A stretch of 17,194 bases of DNA from Terana coerulea (lineage: Eukaryota > Basidiomycota > Agaricomycetes > Polyporales > Phanerochaetaceae), in contig JAKOGH010000953.1 in NCBI GenBank assembly GCA_024811115.1, positions 1 through 17,194 of the forward strand. The letters run 5' to 3'. How positions within the stretch are numbered: position 1 is the first letter of the stretch; every line of letters starts with the position of its first letter. Of the stretch, positions 1 to 8,354 are shown one piece after another. A program made the translations under genes and the position numbers. Below the pieces are notes generated by a model. The model ran no database searches. It was not told the origin of the DNA and was given only the letters and a program-made list of their open reading frames with translations.

Positions 1-140
1 AAGGGCAAGTACGAATTTAACGGTTTCAAACCGTATGACTGGAGAAGATTTTGTCATAGTCGAGCCCCCTCAATTTGAGAGAAGCCACGAGCTACAAGCC
101 GCGCTTTCTTTCGACCATCTGACTTCTCATCAAAAACCCA
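1..140 (-). pseudogene. Start of copia reverse transcriptase, cut by the window edge
   Basis: The minus strand reads WVFDEKSDG then KKARLVARGFSQIEG over 140 to about 54. This is the highly conserved N-terminal block of copia reverse transcriptase (W.FK.K..G...R.KARLVAKGF.Q). After two further frame changes come DYDKIFS and PVIRFETVKFVLAL, matching D.T.F.PV....T.R..L. A stop codon lies immediately before WVF. The polymerase YVDD motif would be outside the window. Confidence 0.85.
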
Positions 141-1080
141 TCAGTTCTGATGACGTGTTTGCCTTTCGGCTGCGGGGGTGAGTTCGAACACGCCTCTTTG
201 CTTAATGCATCGAGCCTGCTCTATGCAGCACACCCATCCCTACCTGCGTTTCGCAGGCAGGCGGTTTATGTCACGTAAAGTCCAGTCTCGGACTGAAGAC
301 TTTGTTGCGTCAGGATCGACTGCTTGGGCAAGCAAATAATTGTAGAAATTTACTCTCCTTCCCGGCACAGTCGTGCAGTACGTCATCTCGACACTGGGCT
401 TTCGCTCCAGTGTCTCCAGTGGGCTCAGTGATATCCGGAACAGGTTCGAGCTGTTCGGATGTAGAAGGGCTAGCAGAATGTGGCGGGGACACTGTCGGGC
501 TGCTTGCTAGACTGACCGCGCCCTTGGTAGCTAACCCTAGGCTCGGTCTGGCCAGTCTGCTTTTCCCAACTACAGATACCTCTATCAGCACCTAAAACTC
601 GTGATGGTGCTTGTGACTGGTCGTACACGGAGCCTGGATTTCTGACTGGAATCCTTCGTCATGAGTACTACGCCGCAGCCCAGCAGATATAACTGGTGGT
701 GCCAGCTACCTGCGGATCTACTGGGGTGGTGTCGCCGCGACGAGGCGGACTGGCTACGCCCAACAGAGGCTCAGGGGTCGAACCGTTGTTCAACCCGCTC
801 AGTCTCTTTTTGGCGGAAGGAGGGTTAGAACGAGGTGCAGCTTGCCGTTTAGGCGGTGGCGCATCATCGTCACTATTGTCTGATCCTGCACCTTGGGCGA
901 AGACTCATTGTCTTCATGTTGTTGGTGTTTTGCGCAGGCGGTCAGCCCGCCATGGGCATTTTGCCGTCAGGACACTTGGGGAAATAAGTTTTGCACCACT
1001 TGACTTGAGTTAAGCGAATACAACGTTGTTGGGTTCTTTCATGAAGGTCCAACCATGCTCCCGTCGTCCGATGTATGTCA
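141..1080 (-). pseudogene. copia integrase-reverse transcriptase linker, decayed
   Basis: This is the variable spacer that copia elements carry between the integrase tail and reverse transcriptase. Near 1080-1010 the minus strand still reads like the integrase C-terminal extension (AWLDLHERTQ in one frame). Further left it is rich in Pro, Ser and Glu (for example SPHSASPSTSEQLEPVPDIT, with one residue omitted here) with no conserved domain, as is usual for this spacer. Open stretches on the plus strand here look like shadows of it. Confidence 0.6.
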
Positions 1081-1740
1081 TCATTTCGGACTTTGGCTGT
1101 AGTTTGTTCTTGCAAATGTCGGCAGGATAAATACCCATGCACCACAGCCAAACACGCGGATATTATCAATACGTGGTTTTTCACCCATGAGTGCCTCATA
1201 AGGCGTAACCCATTTTAATTGTAGTAGTGGTGCAGTTGTAAAGCACTGTGGCGTGCATAACCGCAAATTCCCACCACGAAGGAGGAATGCAAGCTGTGAA
1301 GCGCATAGCCTCGGCTTTGTCCATGAGGGTTCGATTGAACCACTCAGCACGTTCATTCTGCTGTGGAGTATGTGGAACGCTAGTCAGGATTTTAATCCCT
1401 GCGTCTTTTAGCATTTGAATGAATGCGATTGACTTGTATTCTCCCCTGCATCCGACATCCAGCTCTCAACACTAGCTTTATGCTGGTTTTGAACCATAGC
1501 AAGAAAGTTCTTTGTCGCTTGGATGGCGACAGATTTTAGCCTTAGGCAAATGATCCATGCATGCGACGTATAATCATCAACAAAGGTGATGATATACTTG
1601 TATCCAATAATATGAATCGACTGGGAATTCCTTCAAGTCACTTTGAATGAGCTCAAAGGGTCGCGATGCTCGTCGAGGCATTGGCGAATGAGCGATTATG
1701 CATTTTCCTTGTGCGAAGCAGAGCAGGGTGAATCCGACTT
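1081..1740 (-). pseudogene. copia integrase (rve, DDE-type) and C-terminal extension, broken
   Basis: In order on the minus strand: a decayed CxxC...GK end of the zinc-binding domain (about 1710-1720); the first catalytic Asp in QSDLKEF (about 1640); a decayed VDDYTSHAW-like segment (about 1560); the second Asp in the SDAGGEYKS region (about 1450); and the catalytic Glu in TPQQNERAEW, residues 15-24 of the stretch starting at 1414. Downstream come TPYEALMGEKP and IRVFGCGAWVF, the hallmark copia integrase tail that precedes the linker. At least three frame changes and internal stops break it. The intact enzyme would insert element cDNA into chromosomal DNA. Confidence 0.88.
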
Positions 1741-1821
1741 GTTATCGAAATCAGGACATTCGTCGTTGCTGACAGAAGTTAACGAGGATTCGCTCAGAGG
1801 GATGTCCAAAACATCTATGCA

Positions 1822-2325
1822 TTATTTCGTCAAGACCAGCGCAAGGCCGTCTCGGTCAGTGTTCAAATAGTACACCGTTGCGTTTGGATAAAGCGGCACA
1901 AATTGCAATAATTCCTGGCGATTATCACTGTCTAGGATTTTAAGAGTAGTTGCGTCACCCTCGATTAACCGGTTCTGTCGTAGCAGCTGACCAAGCGAGA
2001 TAAGATTCATATCCTTCTGTGAAGGCATAAGTCGAACATTTTTCAGTAGGACTTTAATTGTTTTGCTTATTGCGCTAAGATAGTAGTTGATGACAGAGTC
2101 ACCTTCTTCAGAAATAGTTACATGCCCATTAGCTGTTTGAACAACAATTGGGTCAATGTTGCAAGTTGCGCAGTAAACTTCTCTGACTGGTAAAGTGAAA
2201 TGATGCTCCGGAGTCGAGCAGCCAATCACTTGATTTTGCAAGGTTATTACCTTTGCAACTCTGACATGCGTTAAATAGCTTATTGTGCACACATCAGTCT
2301 GGTAATTGAAGGAAACCAGCTCCAT
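1822..2325 (-). pseudogene. copia protease C-terminal part and pre-integrase region, broken
   Basis: The 167-codon open stretch contains HHFTLPVREVY, IVVQTANGHVTISEEGD and KNVRLMPSQKDMNLISLGQL. This matches the flap and C-terminal pattern of copia aspartic proteases (TANG...GEG, then L.NV...P....NL.S...L) and runs into the pre-integrase domain. The residues aligning with the catalytic D-S/T-G appear as V-I-G before CS, so the active site looks lost. The start given is simply the first Met in the frame; the real polyprotein would enter from upstream. Confidence 0.7.
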
Positions 2326-2443
2326 TCAATACAGTAGCATACATGTGGTATCTACTGTTTAATACAGCCCGCCGAGACACTGCGCAATCAGCTGCAAAGT
2401 ATCAGTCAGTGTGATGCACAAGTACAGAGTTAGAGGGACGTAC

Positions 2444-3240
2444 TCAAAATACGCCGTCAATGATGTCCTGCGGATCTCTCGATTGTCCATTAGACATCCG
2501 GCATACTGTCGTTGATGTCATCGTTGCTGTCCTTGTTTCCGAGGGACACGGTGTTCTCGATGTCAGGGTGGTCGCAGGCATCAAAGCCATCCTTCCTGTC
2601 GAGCGACATTTGCATGTCGACCTCGTCGGACCAAATGATCGGCAAGGGTTTGCACGAGCTGCGCTTGGTGGGAGAGAAGTGCTGCCCTCGACAAACTCTG
2701 GCTCAGCAAACTTGTATTTGAGAGCGACGTTGTTTGAGTCGATGCGGGCGTCGAGCTCGGTGATGTGAGCATCGAGCATACGCTCGGCGTAGTTGAGGTC
2801 AGCCTGCTTGACGCAACGAGCCTTTTCTGCGGCCTCATTTTCAGCGGCGGTGGCGGCGAACTCGCTTTCCTGGCGACAGCCAGCTTGATAAGCTGGTTTT
2901 GCTCCTACCGTAAGTGTCCGCAACGCCTCTAGTCGAGGGTCGAGCCCTTATTCAAGGCAGCGTTCTTATCCGCAATCCACTGCTTGCGAGCAGTCTTGCG
3001 GAGCTCTGCGGCCTGCGAAGCTGGGCCTTGTGCAGAGTTTGGAACTCGTCGTCCTCGTCAAGGATTGCTAACAATTTAGTTAGCGTGGGGAGATCGTCTA
3101 GAGTGAACTCCTGCTGGAATTCTAACTCACGAACGGCGTTCCGCAGGTTGCGGTGCTCAATATCCTGCATGGTGTCCGCGCAGTGAGCGTTGTGCTTGTT
3201 GGCATCGACGACTTCCTCGAGGGTCCGGATGCGCTCCTAG
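2444..3240 (-). pseudogene. Charged, coiled-coil-like polyprotein segment between Gag and protease
   Basis: Minus-strand reading gives long helical, charged peptides: NLRNAVRELEFQQEFTLDDL and DLPTLTKLLAILDEDDEFQT (3170-2952), then AATAAENEAAEKARCVKQAD and AERMLDAHITELDARIDSNN (2923-2444). The spacing of Leu, Ile and Ala with Glu and Arg suggests coiled coil. It sits where a copia Gag-Pol normally carries the nucleocapsid knuckle and the start of the protease. I do not recognise a family. It may be an element-specific extension or a captured host fragment. Several frame changes are needed to read across it, so it is also decayed. Confidence 0.55.
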
Positions 3241-3466
3241 GACCCAATGACCCCGAGCTTCTCAGCAAGGGCTAATGCCTTGTGGAAGCGGAGAACTGGT
3301 TGCTGTTGGCGAGCCAGAGCTCGCGTTCTCCTCGATGCGAGACTGCATTTCTTCAGCCTCGGACTTGCGGGAGCAGCACGTTGGGGTGAAGTCGTTCACT
3401 ATCAAGATAACTGGGGCAGCGATGTAGGAGTGACCGTGGTCAGCGTCCTGGGCCTTGCCCTTGCCC

Positions 3467-4357
3467 TTACCCGCGACTTGCTGCGCTGGGTCTTCTTTCC
3501 GTTGCCGGCACCATCCTGCTGCTGCTGCTGCTGCCCGTTAGGGCGCTGCTGCTACTTGAACTGAGGATCCTTCCCTTTGTTTTAGCAGTGGTGACGTGTT
3601 TAGCAGACTCTGTCTGCTTTCGCTGGCCACCAGAAAGCTTCCGCTGCTCCCATGCAGCGATGATCTGCTGTCCATACTGCTTGGGCTCAGGGCTTCTAGC
3701 AGGCAGAGAGACCAGGGATGTGTCTACCATCTTTTGATTCAGAGTGGTGACGGTGGCGACGTGCTTACCGTATGCTGGTGTCTTCGAGATGAGGAGCATT
3801 AGGTGTAAGTACGTGTCTACTTCCACATGGGCCGCATTAAGGTGGTCAATGTGGGATTGGATTTGGCGATCGCGGGTGCTAGGAGTGGTCATCGGGATGC
3901 GAGTCTCAAGAGGCCCTTGAAGTCAGTGTAGGCCATTCTCAGGGTGTTCTGGGTATAGGCGGCCTGCAAGAACTCGTACAGGGCCTTGGCTGTCATTTCA
4001 TTCTTCACCGACTGTCCAATCTGGTAAGTCAAGCAAAGGCAGATGAAGCCCATGGCCTGGAGGTCGTCGTTGATCCAGTCGTCGAGCTTGTCGACAGCCC
4101 TAGAGTGCTCATGCTCATTGCTGGGCACCTCGCCAGAGGCGGGGAGAGCTGGGATGGCAGGAGTGGTACTCACAGCTGCAACTGCGGTGCGAAGGGGCTG
4201 CCGGGATAGTGCGAACTAAGGTCAGCACCGTCGGCTGGGTTGTCAGGAGCTGACGAGAGATTCCCTAAGTGCCCAGGAACGACTTCAAGGTGTCATTCCA
4301 GTGCTCCCAGTTGGTTCCGTCGAGAACGGGAATAAGCTTCTCGAGTGAGGAAGACAT
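3467..4357 (-). pseudogene. copia Gag (capsid-like) region, broken
   Basis: The likely start is the ATG at 4357-4355, followed by MSSSLEKLIPVLDGTNWEHW, the usual N-terminus of copia Gag proteins (L.G.NW..W). A TAG at 4267-4265 stops this frame after 30 codons. Capsid-like sequence resumes in another frame at about 4170-3890 (DDWINDDLQAMGFICLCL, then EFLQAAYTQNT). It continues in a third frame at about 3890-3590 with the C-terminal helices (RQIQSHIDHLNAAHVEVDTY). The C-terminal tail is Lys/Arg- and Gln/Ser-rich and covers a CTG/CAG triplet run. No CX2CX4HX4C zinc knuckle was found. Gag would form the virus-like particle that packages the element RNA; this copy cannot make it intact. Confidence 0.85.
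3516..3533. repeat. (CTG)6 triplet microsatellite
   Basis: Six uninterrupted CTG units lie inside the Gag C-terminal region. On the coding (minus) strand they read as CAG (Gln) or AGC (Ser) according to frame, giving a short homopolymeric tract. A second short GCTGCTGCT run follows at about 3544. Confidence 0.8.
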
Positions 4358-4579
4358 TGTTAAGTTCTGTAGGGACAGAACAGTCAGTACAATGTACTGA
4401 CATGGCTTTAACCAAGGAGGGGCCCTTGAGGGCACCCTCAAGCCTACTCAGCTTGCCCGGCATAGATGGTGCACTGAGAAGCGCAACCGTCACGCACGAT
4501 GGTAGCGAATAGGTACAGGTGAGTTTACCAAATGAGCTAGTTGCTGCTGCAAGTGACGGCACAAGCAACCACGTCATCG

Positions 4580-4591
4580 GGGCTCATAACC
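4580..4591 (-). other. Primer binding site: initiator tRNA-Met anticodon-loop half primer
   Basis: The minus strand reads GGTTATGAGCCC, the exact complement of GGGCTCATAACC. That is the anticodon stem-loop, with its CAU anticodon, of eukaryotic initiator tRNA-Met. It abuts the LTR end ...CTACA. Several copia-group elements prime from an internally cleaved initiator tRNA rather than its 3' end, and this match follows that mode. It fixes both the element's orientation and the inner LTR boundary. Confidence 0.85.
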
Positions 4592-5356
4592 TGTAGAACT
4601 GCAGCCCATACAGCGGTGTACACTCCTACCGAGGCCTAGAGGAAGCTAGAATGGTTACTCACCTGTAGGTTGGTTGATACACACATTAGTAGGTTGAGAG
4701 TTGTAAGAGTCTTATTGTGTATGGCGAGTGAGCTGCCTTATATATAATACAGGGTGGCTATACTACAAACAGACACAAATAGGTACCAGGACAATAGACA
4801 ATAGGGATCGTCATGGTGGAACCTGGTAGAACAATAGAGAAAATGTGAGCAGAGCACTTATGGCGTCTATTTGACTCAACACAAACCTGCTCCATAGTGG
4901 TCAGCAAGTGTTGTTGATAGCAGTAGCTATACATGTGAAATGTTGGACTTACTGTGGTGTATACAGGTGAGAGGCGGACTTCAGAGGCAATGGGCAACGC
5001 GCTTTATGTATGCCTGAAGACCCGGAACTGGTCTCTCAGGCATTTGGGTCACGCCATTGGTGAAGGGACAATAGAAAAGGACCGAGATACATACAATTTT
5101 AGATGCGAGTGTAGAGCATCAGCTTCACACGTGCTCAGGAATAGAATGCCATAGCAAATAGTTTCTCGCATGGGCTCAGGTAAACTCTGATAAAATTTAG
5201 TCAGTTGACCAGACGTTACCCAAGAAGAAAGGATCTACTCGCAGCTCTCAGAGACTGTGGTAGAGCAGACCATGCATCGTAGAGTATCATAGGCTATACT
5301 ACCCTATTATACCCTTTGCTTTCAATGAATAACTCCGGTACATACCATAGACAACA
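4592..5356 (-). repeat. 5' LTR of the copia element
   Basis: On the minus strand the proposed LTR starts TGTTGTCTATGG at 5356 and ends GTTCTACA at 4592, directly beside the primer binding site. It has the TG...CA ends expected of an LTR. A strong TATA box lies about 610 bp in, leaving about 150 bp for R and U5. The outer end is supported because host-like coding sequence starts just after it. The length (about 765 bp) is long for a copia LTR, and the second copy that would prove the ends is outside the window. A shorter alternative with an outer end near 4881 (CAACA on the plus strand) cannot be fully excluded. Confidence 0.65.
4738..4748 (-). promoter_or_regulatory. TATA box of the copia LTR promoter
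   Basis: The minus strand reads GTATTATATATAAGG over 4736-4750. It is a strong TATA element placed inside the LTR and pointing towards Gag. Transcription would be expected to start about 25-40 bases downstream, near 4700-4715, which would define the U3/R border. No mapped start supports this. Confidence 0.6.
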
Positions 5357-6888
5357 TTAACTACATAACTGAAGCTCCTTTCCTGATGTCATTTTTACCA
5401 CCTCTGGTGTATGTATCTTTGGCCATTCCCGCAGACATTTCAAACTGCTCAAAGCAGACAGTCCCCAGTCTTTCTCTTAGAACTACGTCCTTGCAGCTGG
5501 AATGGGCTCTGAAGTCACCCGGCTATCTCAGCATTTCATTTTCATCAAGACTTGTCATAGAAAATTATCTACTAGGGGCAGTTATGATGGTACCCACGCT
5601 ATCATTGAAGAGGATCCATTAGGAAGGAAAGGCCGGGCACTGGTCATTATGTCCTTCTGCTTTCCGTCAGCTCTATTGGCTTCAGAAAACATGACGAGGA
5701 ACGTCATCCGCATGCTCATCTTGAAGACACTCTACTCTACCTTATTTTACCCCACTTTCAGCAATGTGGGCCGGTTCTTTGAAATCCCTTTCATCGATGA
5801 GAGTGTGCTCATCACCTGTGAAAAACTGGCGGTAACCTCTGATCTCTCTGTATTGTCCCTTCCGCCTGGCCTAAGCCACATCAAGATGTCGATCCCGTCT
5901 AGGTCACTGTTGATACCTCACTCTGTCACACGTTGACAATCCGTGCCACCATTACGAACGCAGGTGCTAAAATTGCCTTAGCCGATAAGTCAACCCCTGT
6001 GAAGTTCGACCAGACCGGCTTATGCAGCGCTGGCCTGATGATTGGCTCAAGCTGGATGCAGGACGTACTGTTTCCCTTGCCAGTTGACGTGCTGAACGCC
6101 AGAATCCGCATATCTCGAAGGAAATCGTGGATTGAGGTCAGTATCATCAAATTTTCTATAAAACAAAATTCATGCAATCCCATTCTAATTGTTTGTGCAC
6201 GATAGGTTATAGTCAAGCTAACAATGCTTGGACTGCTGCTTCCAAAGCTCACTCCTCCGCATTTCTCCATGGTTAGCCATAACTCCATCTTTGCAGCCTG
6301 GAATATGCATCATGTCTGCCTCGATCATCTTCCTCGGCTCTCGACAGTTAACTCCTCACTTCTAAAGTGGGTTGACAGGCATCTTCTCACCACTTTATCT
6401 GAGTGAGAGCTCAAGATGAAAAAAGGGAACCATCTACCAGGACCCTCTCAGCTCTACCAAGAATGCTTTATGCACCATCTTCTCAGCAACCATCAAAGCC
6501 TGTGGCAATGCAGAAAGAGCACACATCCATTCTCAGAGGCCTGAGAGGGGTCATTGAATGTGTAATCTTTGTATTCGGTATTTGCCTTGACTCTCCAGTC
6601 CAAAACGTCCTTGTGGATGGATACGTGATGGTGCCGGACGCTCAAAGCTCCGCCCGACCTACAGAAAGCTGTTGAACGCCTGGACAGCTCCACTACATAC
6701 ATCAACCTCTCAGAGCTAGAAGCTGCTGCTTGGAAGTTCCTCCTACCACCCTCCGTTGAGCAGTGCAGAGACTGGGCACACTCGGAGGATTGCGGATATA
6801 TAACCACTGTCAGGGTCCCTCTCCACCAGTTCGGGTGGTGCGCCAATCTGTTGATGCGGCGTGGGCAAGGTTGACACAGTGTTCCGTC
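5357..6888 (+). pseudogene. MYND-finger protein gene, middle part, between copia and MITE
   Basis: The plus strand carries the C-terminal half of a large MYND-finger protein of the kind found in Agaricomycetes. Telling pieces: PPLVYVSLAIP (about 5398); IIEEDPLGRKGRALVIM (about 5602); TLYSTLFYPTF (about 5728); LTIRATITNAG and FPLPVDVLNARIRISRRKSW up to 6136; IFVFGICLDSPVQNVLVDGY (about 6567); and AAWKFLLPPSVEQCRDWAHS (about 6722-6780). An intron fits 6137-6205 (GTCAGT...GATAG, phase 0). Another may fit about 5831-5902, although that gap could also be a frameshift. A TGA at 6404-6406 replaces an expected codon, and frame changes occur near 5500, 6430, 6655 and 6828. Coding-like sequence starts right at the copia LTR, so the N-terminal half was separated by that insertion. 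The function of the family is unknown to me. Confidence 0.8.
6881..6888 (+). repeat. Target-site duplication of the MITE, left copy
   Basis: GTTCCGTC, identical to 7564-7571 on the other side of the element. Confidence 0.92.
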
Positions 6889-6908
6889 TAGTGTGGCCGT
6901 GGTCAGGT
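6889..6908 (+). repeat. Left terminal inverted repeat of the MITE
   Basis: Reads TAGTGTGGCCGTGGTCAGGT. It differs from the right repeat at two positions (T/C and A/C). Confidence 0.9.
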
Positions 6909-7543
6909 CCTAAACCGTGGTTTGAACCTTGAACCACAGAACCGAACTGACAGTTCGCTCTAGGTCAGGTCCGGTTTGTGAACTTGTAGACCCGGTTTGG
7001 TTCTGAGTTCGACAAATAAGTGAGCTTGCTGAACCGCGTCCGAACTGAACTGAACCTTGTGAACCGAGGACCAAAAGGTAGCTCTGTGGCTATGAAAAAT
7101 GGTGAAGGAAGTGCAAAGAAAGTGTGAAAATGTGTGTGAGCGTGCTTGTTTGAACATAGTTGCCTTATTTGGGCTGCCATGTTGTGCCAAAAATGGGCGC
7201 TTACTCATTCATCGCAAGTGCACCCACTGTTCGTATTACCACTCTCGTCTGAAAGGGCGAGTATTGGCTTATTAAGTGAGTAAACATCTGTTCTAAATGT
7301 ATGTGCACATTTAGAGTACAAGGGAGGTCATATATCACAGTGCATGGTCCATGTACAGCTCAGCAAGGATTATTTGTGGCAACTTACCGGTTCCTTGGTT
7401 CGAACCAGTTCGTGAACCTGAACCTAATCGCATGAACCAGTTCATGAAAGAGTAACGGTCCCGTTCGGTTTTTGGTTCAGGTTCACTACTTACTGCTTGG
7501 TTCAGGTTCGCGTTCTGCTGAAACAGGTCAAAAACCGGACCAA

Positions 7544-7563
7544 ACCGGACCGCGGCCACACTA
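7544..7563 (-). repeat. Right terminal inverted repeat of the MITE
   Basis: Its reverse complement is TAGTGTGGCCGCGGTCCGGT. The plus strand ends GGCCACACTA at 7563. Confidence 0.9.
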
Positions 7564-7571
7564 GTTCCGTC
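7564..7571 (+). repeat. Target-site duplication of the MITE, right copy
   Basis: GTTCCGTC, identical to 6881-6888. Removing the element plus one copy restores continuity of the host reading frame across the site. Confidence 0.92.
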
Positions 7572-7909
7572 GAACGTGCGAGTGGGCCCCTTACGCTAAG
7601 CAGGCCACCAAAATCGCCCTCAGCCCTGTCTTCGCCGTCTCCTTCGTTGAGCCCATGCCCAAGGAGCTGGAATTCACAGACGTCGAAGCGTTTTTGAAGG
7701 ATTACACGCTTCCGATTGACACCTGGCGCAGGGTGAAGATGGAGGGCAGCCGGAATGACAGGTCGCACGCAGACACAATCTGCGCGATGTGCTTGTGGTG
7801 GATTCTGCGAGGAGTGCGAGGGCAGTGCAAGTGCGAGACTGTGGTGTACTGCAGTAAGGAGTGTCAGAAGTTTGACTGGGACATGCACAAGAGGTTGTGT
7901 CCGTGGTAA
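7564..7909 (+). pseudogene. MYND-finger protein gene, 3' part with the zinc finger
   Basis: The frame resumes after the MITE. Removing the MITE and one duplication copy, the sequence reads CGVGKVDTVF then RRTCEWAPYAKQATKIALSP, followed by VFAVSFVEP and the MYND finger at about 7784-7906 (CAMC...CKC...VVYCSKECQKFDWDMHK..C), with a stop at 7907-7909. MYND fingers bind two zinc ions and usually mediate protein contacts. One metal pair here is CxC rather than CxxC. Just upstream of the MITE the expected Cys-Ser-Cys-Gly motif reads Cys-stop-Cys-Gly (TGA at about 6851-6853). The start is interrupted, so this is the tail of a broken gene, although an ATG at 7655 would give an 84-residue ORF. Confidence 0.82.
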
Positions 7910-8030
7910 GTACACGAAGAATCGTTGCCAAAGACTGGGGTAAATCAAAATAGCTCCGCATGAATTTACTAGTACTTTATATGTATACTGTGGCTAACCG
8001 ATAAGATAAAAAGCATTATATCTTTGACAA

Positions 8031-8354
8031 ATGGTACTCTTTACTTTGCCATCATGCGGTACGGACGAGCATCCAGGGTCACTGTATACGCACGCGGATA
8101 TTACGTGCGAACGCGGCACCTTTGCCGCGAGCGTCTTGGGACCTTCCGACGCCGCGACCTACCACATCCCAGCCATTCGCACCCCCCAACGTTGGCACCT
8201 GGACTGGCACGTTTTTGGAGGAGTACTAAACAACCAGATTTACCGTTACACAAACGTTGAGCTCAGGCAGTGCCGCTGTCGGACGCTTATTTCTCGCTTC
8301 CCATTACCAGCACGCACTGCGTGGCCATCAGTATATCCCCCGCTCGCCTCGAAC
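8031..8354 (+). other. Open in-frame stretch upstream of the F-box start; unrecognised
   Basis: This 324-bp stretch is open in the same frame as the F-box gene and contains peptides that look protein-like (DAATYHIPAIRTPQRWHLDW, then HVFGG). I do not recognise the family. F-box proteins of this type normally begin close to the F-box, so the ATG at 8355 is preferred and this is more likely 5' leader or a relic of another gene. The first ATG at 8031 would add 108 residues. Confidence 0.3.

Larger units (their letters stand above)
1..5356 (-). mobile_element. Ty1/copia LTR retrotransposon, degenerate, 3' part outside the window
   Basis: Reading the minus strand from 5356 to 1, the parts come in copia order: LTR, primer binding site, Gag, protease region, integrase, then reverse transcriptase. 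Integrase before reverse transcriptase is diagnostic of Ty1/copia rather than gypsy. Coding capacity is split over all three minus frames by many indels and stops, so this copy is dead. The right end begins TGTTG at 5356. Host coding sequence resumes a few bases beyond it, so the element sits inside a MYND-finger gene. The 3' end of reverse transcriptase, RNase H, the polypurine tract and the 3' LTR would lie left of base 1. The target duplication cannot be tested here; the candidate on this side is TTAAC at 5357-5361. Confidence 0.92.
6889..7563. mobile_element. Non-autonomous hAT-like MITE, 675 bp
   Basis: The ends are imperfect terminal inverted repeats: TAGTGTGGCCGTGGTCAGGT at 6889 and, read inward from 7563, TAGTGTGGCCGCGGTCCGGT (18 of 20 match). 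They are flanked by identical 8-bp direct repeats GTTCCGTC at 6881-6888 and 7564-7571. An 8-bp duplication with a TAG-start inverted repeat is typical of hAT transposons. Both subterminal 200 bp are packed with GAACC/GGTTC motifs, probable transposase contact sites. No long ORF resembles a transposase, so movement would need one supplied from elsewhere. The perfect duplication suggests a fairly recent insertion. It lies within the MYND-finger gene. Confidence 0.92.

Noticed and set aside
4758..5154. Short ORFs within the LTR
   Set aside because: They fall in the proposed U3 region, are short and show no protein-like pattern.
5926..6288. Long minus-strand open frame of 120 codons
   Set aside because: The opposite strand carries the MYND-gene pattern (LFPLPVDVLNARIR...RKSW) with a good intron, so this is its shadow.
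6960..7208. ORFs inside the MITE as a possible transposase fragment
   Set aside because: They are short, lie on both strands, depend on the GAACC motifs for composition and show no transposase motif.
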